From: Salticus scenicus
Lineage: Eukaryota; Arthropoda; Arachnida; Araneae; Salticidae
Assembly (NCBI GenBank): GCA_963930645.1
Contig: OZ005651.1
Coordinates: 333,344,705 to 333,408,704 of the forward strand
DNA: 64,000 bases
Direction: 5' to 3'
The notes under the pieces are model-generated. The model was not told where the DNA came from. It worked only from the letters and a program-made list of their open reading frames with translations, and did not search any database. Made by a program: the position numbers and the translations under genes. Positions 34,016 to 44,659 of this stretch are shown one piece after another. Numbering within the stretch: the first letter of the stretch is position 1; each line of letters begins with the position of its first letter.

Positions 34016-34867
34016 ATTATCTGACGTACGGATTACGTATGTGCAGGAAAATACGATTCCTCACCATTTATGAACTACATTGTTATTTTCTCACTTGGAT
34101 TTGTCTGAATCTCGATCCTTGTGTAATCTGTAAAATCTGTAAAATCGTGAAACATGAAATACGACCATTTGTTAGATGTCTGTTTAAATATTTCATTTGC
34201 GGGAATTTTAAACATAAATCCTATTAATATCATAAGAAAAATAAAATTAAAATAAAACTTTCATGACTTAGATAAGTAACATTTTTTACCATTTATGAAG
34301 CTAGTGCTACAAACGTTGCAACAATAAAAAAGTCGTAAATAAACAGTAATTCTAGTCAAAAGGTTGTCGTTTTAAGACATTTAATAAATATTTGACAACC
34401 GTGAAACAAATAGTAAAATTCATTTAGAAAAATTGGTGGTAGTTATATATAAGAAATAAACATTTTATTGAATATTAAAATGTATAACATCAATATTAAT
34501 TTTAATACTGAACACTGAAATATATATTTGAATTATTTTGGATACAAATGTGAAAGAAGCTATACATTTATATATTGGAATGTTTAATTGAATAATATAA
34601 ATGAATTTCGTGAAAACTTCGAATTCTTAATCATTTCTGTTTCTTTCATTTATTTATTTATTATTTCTTTATTTTTTGCGGAAATTCATAAATGAGTAGT
34701 AGTAAATATATTAACTTTTTTTAAAATACTTTTTCATTGAGTTTGTTTACAAACTTCTTATGATTCCTCGTTCAGCAAGTGGTTTTGTTGATTTTTATTG
34801 CTAATTATAAACTTATTATCTTGGAATATATATATATTTTTTAATTTTTCGACTGAGTGAAAATAAT

Positions 34868-34939
34868 GCCTGGACCGGGAGTCGAACCCCGGATCTTTGA
34901 CTTACAAGGTCAAGGCTCTACCAATTGAGCTATCCAGGC
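34868..34939 (-). tRNA. tRNA-Thr (anticodon TGT), left arm of palindrome
   Basis: The 72 nt cloverleaf on the minus strand has acceptor GCCTGGA/TCCAGGC (7 of 7 paired), D arm GCTC-AATTGGTA-GAGC, anticodon arm TTGAC-CTTGTAA-GTCAA giving TGT, and T region with box B GGTTCGACTCC. Box A TAGCTCAATTGG is also intact. The T stem pairs only with an eight-base loop or a G-G mismatch, so it could be a pseudogene or tRNA-derived repeat. No CCA is encoded, as usual in eukaryotes. No intron is seen. Confidence 0.7.
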
Positions 34940-34990
34940 CGACAAACCGGTCGACATTACTCACTGTGAGTAATGTCGACCGGTTTGTCG

Positions 34991-35062
34991 GCCTAGATAG
35001 CTCAATTGGTAGAGCCTTGACCTTGTAAGTCAAAGATCCGGGGTTCGACTCCCGGTCCAGGC
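34991..35062 (+). tRNA. tRNA-Thr (anticodon TGT), right arm of palindrome
   Basis: This is the reverse-complement twin of the left copy. It differs at one base: the acceptor 5' strand is GCCTAGA, so position 5 makes an A-C mismatch against TCCAGGC. The D, anticodon (TGT) and T regions are identical to the left copy. The acceptor mismatch makes this the more likely pseudogene of the pair. Confidence 0.6.
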
Positions 35063-35509
35063 ATTATTTTCACTCAGTCGGAAAAATAAAATTTCAATAA
35101 ATATTATTTTCTTCCACAGTTGATTGTGTGATTTTAATAATAATAATAAAAAATATTATCTTGGGTTATATCTGATTTGGTGAGAGTAATTGGTTCAGAG
35201 TTAAGTCAACATTGTATAAAATAGATACAAACAATATCAATATAAGTGTCTGTAATTATGGTAGAGATAAAATTCTAAATATTTCTTTTTTTCCCCTCAC
35301 ATTTTCATTCATAATAATTTCGAAAATTTTCATTATAATATTCATTATAATTAAAATAATCATTCGAAAATTTTCACGCAAATGTATATAAAAGAAATAA
35401 TAAGTAAGTAAATTAAATGCCGAAGGTAATGTTCTATTTGGGAAATGTATTCGTATCTAAAATTTAGCTATTGTGCTATTCCTGAAATTTTTTAACATTG
35501 CAGAAAGGT

Positions 35510-35685
35510 AAGGGTGCAAAAGTTTCCGTCTCACGCGGAACACTTACACCATTATTTTTTAACAATAATTGAATATTATCATATTCAATATTGAGAAAAA
35601 AAGTACTGTACATATATGATAGAAACTATTGGTGAAAAATAGTGATGTAAGAGTTCGCTCATGAGACAAAAACTCTTGTACTCTT
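35510..35685. mobile_element. Inverted-repeat MITE of about 176 bp
   Basis: AAGGGTGCAAAAGTTTCCGT at the left pairs imperfectly with CAAAAACTCTTGTACTCTT at the right; inner arms ACACTTACACCATTATTTTT and AAAAATAGTGATGTAAGAG also pair. A diverged copy lies at 28728-28925. Confidence 0.7.
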
Positions 35686-35699
35686 GCGTAAAAATAAAG

Positions 35700-35709
35700 A
35701 TGTTCCATA

Positions 35710-35749
<40 letters not shown>

Positions 35750-37326
35750 TTTATATTAAGTTAAAGCGCTTAAAATTGTCTAAGCTTTAACCAATGATCT
35801 AATATAGATATATATATACTAAAGAAAAATAAAATTATAAAAGCGTATGTTGAAAAATGCATTTCATAAAAGAATTTTCCGCTTTAAAGAAGTCAATGCA
35901 CACCAAAAAGTAGTAAAAATTTTAAAATAAGGATACATAATATATTATTATTATTTTTTTTTTATGAGTAAGAGAAAGTGTATAGAATAATTTTATCAGA
36001 TTGGTTTACTACAATTTCAGAGATTATATTTTGGATAGAATAACTTAATATAATCCCTATCATATTAATTAAATTTTCAGTTACCAATATGATTCATAGT
36101 AAGAATTTATTTTTTTAAGTACATTTTATGAAGCTTACTGAAGAAGTGTTCACTACTTAAAGTTACGAAAGCACATATTATTAAAAAATTTTAGCTCATC
36201 AGTTCATCCAAATTAAATAGTATAAATATTGATTAAAACCTGTGAAATGATTTTTATAAATTCACACATTTAAAAATTTTACATAAATTGTTTTACTATT
36301 TTATTTTACTATTTTCTCTTTTACAATATATATGTATATATTTTAAAAAAGCAAAATAATTCTTAAATTCTGAAGATACACTTTAGTTCAAGTGATGAAA
36401 GTTTTAATAATCAATAAAACATTTTAAAATAAATATTTTCAGGCGGTTCTTATTAGTGCTAACAAGTAGTATAAACATTAACTATATTTATTACAAATAA
36501 ATTAATAGATACCTTGCAATGATGTTCAAGAAAAATATTCTAAACCTCCACAAAAACGTATATTATTCCATATAAAACGGAGAAATTCATCTTTCTTACA
36601 ACGACTGAAAATTTTGAGGAACTTCAAAAGCTTAAAAGAATTTCTATTCTGGCTAAAAGCTCTTCACAATCGTAGGAGAATTCAAGCTACTTTAATAAGG
36701 CATTGGTTTTGAAGCTTAGATGCTTAACTCGAAGGAATATTTCATGATGAATGTAGAATACTTTTGTCAAGCTTTAAGTTATACTGGCGTCAGAAATATT
36801 TTCATATAGATGATAAATTTAGACGCTGCTAAATTAGTGTTATAAATGTATCAAAATTCTAATTTTAAATAAATTTTATGAAATAAATTTTATTCTCTTG
36901 CCTTAAAAGAAAAAAAAAATTATAATAGAAAGATAAAATCATGTTCGTTTCTGGTAAAACTTTTATTTTTTTAATTTTAATTTTAACAATGTTTTTGCAC
37001 TAAATAACAATAAGAAAAGTTTATTTGTGAACGATTAGTCTTGAATTTAACAAATCGACTATGGCAATCATAATTTTTTTAAATGCTTAAAAAAAATCTA
37101 CAAATACAAGGATGAATGACTTACGTGTGTTATGTTCCTACCAATTAACTGCTTTGAGACCTCCACTACTTATCCTATAAACATCTAGATAGACTCTAAG
37201 TATTTAGAACCATCGAAAAGTAAGAAATGTGCCCCTTTAAGAATTTAACAATATAGGCTCAAAATTAATGTACAGTATTTTATTTAATGCTAGTTTAAAT
37301 TTGAATTTATATTGATACCGTGCATA
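35700..37326. other. AT-rich intergenic sequence
   Basis: A TA microsatellite lies at 35719-35746. No open frame of note, no RNA gene and no clear repeat family recognised. Confidence 0.6.
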
Positions 37327-38020
37327 CAACATCTTGAAATTTTCTGCAAATATCTGCAAAGAATTTTTGTAGGATTAAATATTTTTTCAAAGGAATTTGC
37401 GATTGAATTCTTAAAAAAATATTTTAAGAATAATAAAAAATCAATGTATGCAAAAATCTCTCTCAAAATTTCGTGTATTATTAATTTATAATGATAATTT
37501 TAATTTCTTATAAAATATAGGTAAGACAAGTATGAGTACATAAAATATAAGTACATATAAAATAAAACTACAAACTTTATTAGATAACATTTACATTATC
37601 TGTCATATTTTTTTATTATTTCATTTAAATTATTTTAAATATTTATTTTACTTTAATAAAAAATATTTTAAAGCATTTTTTAGAAATTTAAATAATATAA
37701 TTAATAATGTAAAATATACGTAATTCGTGCTCGCGGAAAAAATGTTACAGTTAAAAGCAAAAATTAACAAACGATTCAATAAAAGAATGAAATAAAAAAT
37801 AGCTTAAAGTTTCATTCACCAGCAGAAAAATTTAGCAAACTCCAAGTTATATTGTTTGAAGAGCTTACTTCAAAAGAAATTTCTTTCAAAGTACTAAAAT
37901 TAAAGTAATAAAATTTCATGTTTTAAAGTTTTTTCACCATGACAATAGAAATTTGGATATACACGAAGAACCATAAATACGCAAAAAGCTTTAAGTGCAT
38001 AACTGTTCAAAACGCAAATA
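37327..38020. repeat. Segmental duplication, copy A (left part)
   Basis: Collinear with 53620-54274: CTTGAAATTTTCTGCAAATA, CAAAATTTCG, TTTCATTCACCAGCAGAAAA, GAAATTTCTTTCAAA, AACGCAAATA. The similarity resumes at 39248 after the mariner insertion. The two copies are moderately diverged, with many substitutions and small indels. Confidence 0.85.
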
Positions 38021-39247
38021 TTAGGTCTTCTAGAAAGTTCTGTCCATTTTTAGAATAAAACAACGTAATAAATTTTTCATACCTTGAATAAACTTTATTG
38101 AATAATATAATTGCCATCGTTATTTATGACTTTTGGCCAGTGTGATGGCAATTTGTATATCCCATTTTAAAAAAATGCCTTTCGCTAGAGACAAAAAATT
38201 GAACCAGTGCTTGTCTGACATTTTCTTCGTTTTTGAATTTTTCGACCTGGAAAAAAATTTGTAACGACAGAAACAAGTGATAAAATGGAGGGTGCTAGGT
38301 CCGGGGAGTATGGTGGATGCGACAGAATTCCCCAGCCTAGCTCTGAGAGTTTCTGATGAGTCCCTAAAGCAGCGTGTGGCTTGGTATTATTATTAAGTAG
38401 TATAATTACCCTCCTATTACGGCCTCTTTTCTTGGAGTGCTGTTTTTAAATTATCCAATTACTGACAGTACCTCCCCGAATTTAGTCTTTGTTTAGTTTT
38501 AGCTCATAATGTCCCGAATATACCGCCATATAAACAACATTCTCTTACTCAGACTCAACTTCGATTTAGAAATGGAGAATGCAGGTTTTACAGGTTTTCT
38601 AAAGGATGTTTTCATAGGTAATCCACTTTTTATCTCCAGTTATCATCTGGTCCAAGAAGAGTTCGCTTTTGCTTCAGAGTTCGCTTCAAATTTTTCTCAC
38701 TTAACTCATGTTCACCTATCTCGAATATTTCCACGCTAATCCTAGTTTCTGAATACAGTCTGAAGTGGTTTGCTGGGATAAATCAAGCCTTTTCTCAATC
38801 TCCGATGTTGTCAGAAAAAGATTTTGCTCCAACATGATCTTGGTAGTGTCGTTGTCGATCGAAGATGGTCACCCAGAGCATGGCTTATGAAAAAGGTCGA
38901 ATTCACATACTTGAAATTTTTCAAACCATCATCTTCTGCACGTTCTATCAAAAACTGTGTCTTCACCAAATCCTTTCACTAAGTTTCTACACGCTTTTGC
39001 AGCATTTCTTCCTTGTTGGGATTCGAACAAAATACAATGTCGCAAATGATCTTTATCAGTAGCTATGAGTACACGGTCGTGTCTCACTTAATATCAACAT
39101 GAATTGTCTTTGTTTTAGTTCATCTGCTAGGTCAGTAACATACTTTCAGTGACAAAAAGAGAGAGCCAAATATGCGTCAAATGAATATGCACATGCTTGT
39201 TGAAACTTGTTGTAACCGGAGTGGACAAAACTTTCTGGTACATCTAA
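38021..39247 (-). mobile_element. mariner-family transposon, 1.23 kb, inactive
   Basis: Terminal repeats TTAGGTCTTCTAGAAAGTTC (left) and, reversed, TTAGATGTACCAGAAAGTTT (right) are flanked by TA at 38019-38020 and 39248-39249. The duplicate locus at 54273 shows the empty site. The minus strand carries a decayed transposase. The length is close to that of full-size mariner elements. Confidence 0.9.
38200..38870 (-). pseudogene. mariner transposase, decayed
   Basis: Minus-strand fragments read TTSEIEKRLDLSQQTTSDCI then QKLGLAWK, followed by DQMITGDKKWITYENI, where the Asp of a TGD-KWI/VTY block is the first catalytic position in mariner. Further on, KLSELGWGILSHPPYSPDLA-like sequence lies near 38310-38350, the PPYSPDLAP block preceding the last catalytic Asp. 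Frames are interrupted by several stops and indels, so it cannot encode an active enzyme. Family recognition is firm because the two blocks occur in the right order and spacing. Confidence 0.83.
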
Positions 39248-39322
39248 TATTAAAAATATAGCTTGCAGCTGTGTGAGGAAAAGCTTTATGAAAGTGAATC
39301 AGTCACGAAAAATAGAGTAATG
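39248..39322. repeat. Segmental duplication, copy A (right part)
   Basis: TATTAAAAATATAGC, GCAGCTGT, GAAAAGCTTTATGAAA and TCAGTCACGAAAAATA match 54273-54345. Confidence 0.8.
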
Positions 39323-39815
39323 TCATTTTTCTTCAACCAATTCTCAAATAGAAGTTTTGATACGAATAATTTTTCTTCTCCAGACGATGTGACGTCTTTT
39401 CTGAAAGAAAAAAGTAAAAACTTGCAGCAAAAGAGAAAATATAATTCTGCAGCATTGAGTGACACACCAGTGAAATAAGCCTTGCAAGAAGAGTAAAAGA
39501 AGGCAAAATAAATGAAAGAAAATCTGTTACAAAACAGGAAAAAAACTTTTATGAGACTTTTTTTTCGAAGAAAAAAAAATGTGCCAGGAAAGCCAAGCGA
39601 TAGCGTAGAAGGAAGAAACATGTAGTGAGCGAACATGAGGACGACCATAAAAATCTTAGTCTTTGCTGTTTTAAATCATTTGAAATCAGTAAACAGGGAG
39701 AACAATGGACTCAGTGCACTATTTGCAAGCGCTGGATACACGAATCCTGTCCAAGTGTTACAAATGGAGAAAGGATATTTTGCGTTTTGCTACATAAAAA
39801 ATTATACCAATAAAG
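39263..39815 (+). pseudogene. pogo-like transposase C-terminal relic with zinc finger
   Basis: The first part (39263-39478) reads YESESVTKNRVMSFFFNQFS, SPDDVTSFLKEKSKNLQQKR and KYNSAALSDTPVK, then a stop. It then continues as a lysine-rich ALQEE/KKAK stretch with stops, in the manner of the tail of DDE_1 pogo transposases. In another frame from 39625 comes SLCCFKSFEISKQGEQWTQC then TICKRWIHESC, a Cys-rich finger (C-C, C-C, H-C) like the PHD-type finger ending some insect pogo transposases. The catalytic core is missing. The 3' part has no counterpart in the 54.3 kb duplicate. Confidence 0.65.
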
Positions 39816-40737
39816 CAATTATTTTTATTGAAACTGATTATCTTTTTAATTTAAGTATGTTTTTCACATACATAATTTTGCATGTTTTAATTTTATAGCT
39901 TCATTGAGGAAAGTTGTATGAAGGATTTTCTTTAGGATATTGTGTTTTCGTTCTCACAGTGTTTGTTTTTCTATCAATAAAAAAAATTTAAGATTTGATA
40001 TAAATTTTGAAAATTTTTTAAACTTCTACACTATCATAACATTGAACATACGACGTTGGCAAACTTACCCTGTAGTCAGGGCAGGTTGTTCCAAGCGACT
40101 TGATGTCAGTTTGAGCTTCTGAACTAATACTGATATTTAATGATAATATTGATAATATTTTCTAGAAAAGATGGGCCCACTAACACCAGTTTACCCTAAA
40201 TAACATTAATGTAAATATTGCTAGATTCACTTTGCATGAAAATACACATTCCTTTTATTCTTAAAAGGTAGTTGTTAATGAGAAATATAGCTAACTATTC
40301 GTTTATTCATGGACTTATTCATATCTCTATTTCCAAACGTACTTCGTTTTTTCCGAAATACAAACGACTGTATAATAGAAATACTCTATTTTAGTCAAGA
40401 GATAAATCTCTTAAGGATTATACCTCTTGTCTAGACAGAATTTTTATCGAAACGGTGCATACGCCAAATCCTTTTTATACAAGAAACGAGTTAGAAATGT
40501 CCGCAACAAAATGATAGTATTCTAATGTGCATTTTTCTTTTTATACGGAAATGTGATTCGTCAAAAAAATATTACTTGTTTTATATCTGCTGGAGAAAAA
40601 TTATAGTTCTTGGAATATAAGTTTTATGCAGTTAATCAAATCTTTATATGAAACTCAACTAACTTTAATGTTAACAGAAAAAAATATATGAGTTAAATAA
40701 AAATTTAATAATTATACTTTTCCAGTAATATCACAAT

Positions 40738-40907
40738 CAGTGTTGCCAGATCTGGCGGATTTTTTTATTCTGTAATCACCAATAATTTTAAGAAGCGATA
40801 TTCGATATACATAATAGACTATCAATCTTCGAAGTGATTAGGCAAATGTTACAATTAACAATTATTGGTTACTGTTGAATAAAAATCCCCCAGATCTGAC
40901 AACACTG
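40738..40907. mobile_element. hAT-like MITE with intact 8 bp target duplication
   Basis: Terminal repeats CAGTGTTGCCAGATCTGGC and, reversed, CAGTGTTGTCAGATCTGGG enclose 170 bp. ATCACAAT flanks both sides (40730-40737 and 40908-40915). An 8 bp duplication and CAGTG ends are hAT hallmarks. A second copy lies at 41163-41330. Confidence 0.9.
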
Positions 40908-41162
40908 ATCACAATTATTAAAAATATATTACAATATACAAAGGCGTCTTTACTTAAGTAATTTTTTATATACTTCGAAAGTTTCAACATATTAATTTTT
41001 GTTTGCTTAAGATACAGACACTTGTATAGCAGCCACAATAATTCAAGAAATTGGCTAGTTTCGTTAAGTATTAATGCATATATCCTATAGTTTAAATTAA
41101 TTACAGTGCACAAACAAAATGATTAACACTGTGCCGGTTCTAACGCTCTAAAGCGCTCTAAA

Positions 41163-41330
41163 CAGTGTTGACAATTTTAGGGATTCTTTTATTTAACTAT
41201 CACCAATAATTTTGAAGAGAGATATTTGATATACATAATGAACGAAAAACCTTCGAAGTGATTAGGCAACCGTTAAGTTAAGTTTAAATTTAGTGGTTGA
41301 ATAAAAAAGTCCCTAAATTTTGCAATACTG
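41163..41330. mobile_element. hAT-like MITE, second copy
   Basis: CAGTGTTGACAATTTTAGGG at the left pairs with CCCTAAATTTTGCAATACTG at the right. The interior shares TCACCAATAATTTT, GATATACATAATG and CTTCGAAGTGATTAGGCAA with the copy at 40738. No matching target duplication is visible. Confidence 0.85.
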
Positions 41331-41579
41331 ACAAGAGGAGTGAAATTAAATAAGATCGGCAAAGGGATAAAGAAACATGTTAATAGCACTAATACAATTT
41401 CAAAAAAATAAATTGGTTTTTATGAACTATATAACGAAGAATTATCCCCCACAGTGAATCAATTACCTTAGCTTGTTAATAAAAAGGGCTAGATTTGCAC
41501 ACAAATTAGAAGGGCTACACTTTAAACTCTTTTAAATATAACACTCTAAATTTCGTTTTTAATTAACAGCAGTTTGTCA

Positions 41580-41819
41580 CCCCCACTAAAAATAATCCGA
41601 AGATATTCTTGAGAAAATAGCATTTTCTTAAGACTTTCTTCAAATATTTTAAAATATTTTGAAGATTTATCTTTTTCTATAAAATATCTTCAGAAATTTT
41701 AAAGACAATATAAAGAAATTTTGTAAACTTTTTTAAGAATGGGCCAAATAACATAAGATATTCTGCAGATTTTCTCTAAAAATATCTGCAGAATATCTTG
41801 AAATTATTTTTAGTGGGGA
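41580..41819. mobile_element. Inverted-repeat MITE of about 240 bp
   Basis: CCCCCACTAAAAATAATCC then AAGATATTCT at the left pairs with AGAATATCTTGAAATTATTT then TTAGTGGGGA at the right. The AT-rich interior has GAAGATATTTT-type repeats. Confidence 0.75.
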
Positions 41820-42034
41820 CTAACAAATTTCTCGTGAAATAAAGATATCAGTTTTGTTTTCGCATGCTTTATGCTTTCTTCTAAAGAAAAAGAAAAGAAA
41901 ATAGAGGAAAAGTTACCGAAACTGTCCAATTTTTTGAATGGCTGCGTATGTGAAGTGGATGTTCATGCGCTATAACACGTTAACTGCCGGTCATATGAGG
42001 TTGTGTTGATAATAAATGTTGCGGCATAGACGCA

Positions 42035-42184
42035 CATAGTTGCCAATTTTTACGCTTTTTGGATACCAAAAAATTTTTTAATCGAATTTTTTTAACTTTA
42101 TATAATCAGTGAAAATTGCAACAGGAATATATATATACATATTAATTTTACGGTAGCCAAAAAGCGTAAAAATTGGCAGCTATG
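42035..42184. mobile_element. Small inverted-repeat MITE (GCCAA type), copy 2
   Basis: CATAGTTGCCAATTTTTACG then CTTTTTGG pairs with CCAAAAAGCGTAAAAATTGG then CAGCTATG, about 150 bp, with one mismatch in the arms. Confidence 0.85.
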
Positions 42185-42700
42185 GATATATATTTTTTTA
42201 ACCATATCCTGACTGATAACAAAAATATGATCAAAATGGGGTAAATAAAAGGTTGTACCATTATGATAGTTAATAATTATTTAGGGCTTTTTTTACTGAA
42301 CTTTACGACACTAGCACTTCCTTGACAATAGATGTAAAATTATGTTTGAAATTTCACATTTCGGGCTTGCGTAGGACATGTAGAAATGGATCAAAATAAA
42401 GAAAACTAATAAGATTATAAATTGTCTTTATATGAAATTGTAGCATCCTTAACAAATATAAACAGTAGGACTGGATTTTCTGCTACAATGACATTATTAT
42501 AAATTGCATGTTATACACATGACTATACTTTCAATAATTATTAAAACATTACATTTAAACCACATACATTTCCAATTAGTTTTTAACTTTCAGTCCAGTA
42601 CCAATATATATCTCCAAAACATAATGCCTATAGAATAGGAGACTAAGAATTGAGGGTAGCTTTCCCAGCATCATTAACTTACTCGCACCTGGAACATCCT
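42185..42700. other. AT-rich intergenic sequence
   Basis: No repeat family, RNA gene or convincing frame recognised. Confidence 0.5.
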
Positions 42701-42704
42701 AGCC

Positions 42705-42965
42705 ACCCTCTGGCGAGGGGTTGTAGGATTAAAACTGACTGACTGTACGAGGTACTTTGGCATGCATTGAACGCCTGCCGATGTTGTCTTTCTGTTCTAG
42801 CTTAACATATTCACGCAAGTTATTAAAAAAAAAAAAAAAAAAAAAAAAAGAAATATTCCAAAAGTCTGGGCTAACGAGTACGATCTGAGTTCAAACCCAC
42901 TACTTTCCGTCAAACAGGTTGGACAGCAAAACCTCTTGCACATTTGCGTGAAATCGGTAGTCGTT
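42705..42965 (+). mobile_element. SINE-like repeat with internal poly(A)
   Basis: GTTGTAGGATTAAAACTGAC then TGACTGTACGAGG (5' block), TTCACGCAAGTTATT, a run of about 27 A, then CCAAAAGTCTGGGCTAACGA and GAGTTCAAACCC in the box B position. The order matches the 11.6 kb copy. The A run is an expansion inside the element, not a tail. Confidence 0.6.
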
Positions 42966-44156
42966 GTGATAACAAATAGTTTGATATCGTGCTGAATGAA
43001 TTATTCTAATACATTAACAAGACCATATTGACAAAAAAATAAAAACACTGTAGCTAGGACTTCTTAAATATGACCGTTTAAATTCAAATTTAGTCTATAT
43101 TAATTAATAAATCTTTAAATTAGACCAGTAAAAGTAAGATAAAATTTAGATGTTTTCAAATTTTCCATTTTTTAAACTCGGCGCTGCATAATGACTGGAA
43201 AGATATTGATTTTAATTATTACAATAGAATTAGCCGAATTTGTATCGAGTGATTCAAAATAAAATTTTTGTTCTTTGCCCAATCTGATACTTAAACTTAA
43301 GTATTAGAAAAGCATTCACTTTACATAAAAAGCTCATAATAACTTGTGCTCATAAACATATATTTTGATTATTGTTAAAAAAAAGAAATATTTACAAGAA
43401 CTCGAATGCATTATATGCTATTCATACCTGAATAATTTTTTTCAATGCTATTTATCCTTATTATAATTTGCTTGTTAATTAGTTTCGAATGTATACAAAA
43501 TCTCAAGCTTAAAAGAAAAAACTTCGAAAACATATTGATAGATTATTTCTGTAAAAATTATTAAAAATATATAAATAAATAAATAAATAAATAAGTATGT
43601 AACGCGAGTAAATGGTGAACAATATCCACCTAGAAAATAAGTCATTTAAAAAAAAAAAAAAAAAAAAAAAAAATCCTCTAAAGAAATTTTGGAAAATGGT
43701 AATCAGTACAAACATATATATATATATTCTCCAGCTTGAGCGATGTTTCAAAATTTTCCATTTTTAATAAACTTTTATCGTTCCTTTTTGCAAAAAACTG
43801 ATAGGAATTGATACTCTTGATAATTGTCATTATGTAATTTCTCTCACTCTATTATTAAATGATATCCTTTTTGTTAAAGTACGTTATGGACAGACATCCT
43901 TGTTTTTTAAAAGTAATTGGGGTTAATATTGAGTATTGCGTACTTTACATATCTTTATTAAAATTATTACTGGTTATTTTTCCTAATCTTTATTAAAATT
44001 ATTCTTGGTTATTTTTATTTTATTTATTTATTTATTTATTTAGTTCTTTCGAATTACGGTAACATTTCATCATTTGTTTCTTGCATTCTACAAATTCGTT
44101 ATAATAATAATAATAATAAATAAATAAACAAATATGTATATATATACATATATCAT
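42966..44156. other. AT-rich intergenic sequence with homopolymers
   Basis: AAAT units near 43572-43595 and 44020-44042, a poly(A) run at 43649-43673 and a direct repeat of TCTTTATTAAAATTATT near 43951 and 43987. No gene recognised. Confidence 0.55.
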
Positions 44157-44640
44157 CATCATCATCAATTTCACCCTTTAACAATCCATTGCAGGATGAA
44201 GGCCTCTCCCAAGTGATTGCAATCTGCCCTGTTTTCTGCAATTCTTCTCCATTCTGCTTTTCCAAACTTCACAATTTCATCTCTCTAACGACTCAGTGGT
44301 CTCTTTCTCGATCTTTGTTTATCTCTCGATATCCCAAATAGGACTATGGTGGTCCATCTATCATAATTTCTTCTGGAAAGATGCCCAGTCCAGTTCCATT
44401 TTAACTTCTTAACTCTAAAAATAGCATCAGTAACTTCGGTTTGCTCACTAATTCAAGTGTTTCGCTTTCTGTCTCTTCGAGTAAATCCTAACATGCATCT
44501 CTACATGCTTCACTGGGTCTTTTGAAGTTTCTGTATGGTTTTACACGTTAATGTCCAAGTTTCTGAAGCACAGCATTACGAACCAACACCGATGGGTTCG
44601 CACCAAGACGCATTATGGTCAATGTAGTGTGATTTGGCCA
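44157..44640 (-). pseudogene. 3' end of a LINE (endonuclease/reverse transcriptase type), truncated
   Basis: The minus strand reads MLGFTRRDRKRNT, TEVTDAIFRVKKLKWNWTGH, LSRRNYDRWTT, then RSRKRPLSR, a stop, RDEIVKFGKAEWRRIAENRA and LGEAFILQWIVKG before a terminal stop. The W-GH---R---RW---L pattern and the closing R-RP--RW-DE block are the C-terminal signature of widespread arthropod LINEs. It ends in a GAT microsatellite (44150-44166), the usual 3' tail. It is 5'-truncated with one internal stop. Clade not determined. Confidence 0.8.
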
Positions 44641-44659
44641 ACTCTTCTTTAGTATTACA

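Larger units (their letters stand above)
34850..35080. repeat. 231 bp near-perfect palindrome carrying two tRNA genes
   Basis: Arms 34850-34964 and 34966-35080 are reverse complements centred on T34965. I see one mismatch (C34935 against A34995). The outer ends read CGACTGAGTGAAAATAAT and its complement, and the inner ends GACAAACCGGTCGACATTAC and its complement. Each arm contains one complete tRNA-Thr-like sequence. Confidence 0.93.

Noticed and set aside
33773..34227. Two consecutive open frames at 33.8-34.2 kb
   Set aside because: The first overlaps the 110 bp inverted repeat; neither resembles a known protein.
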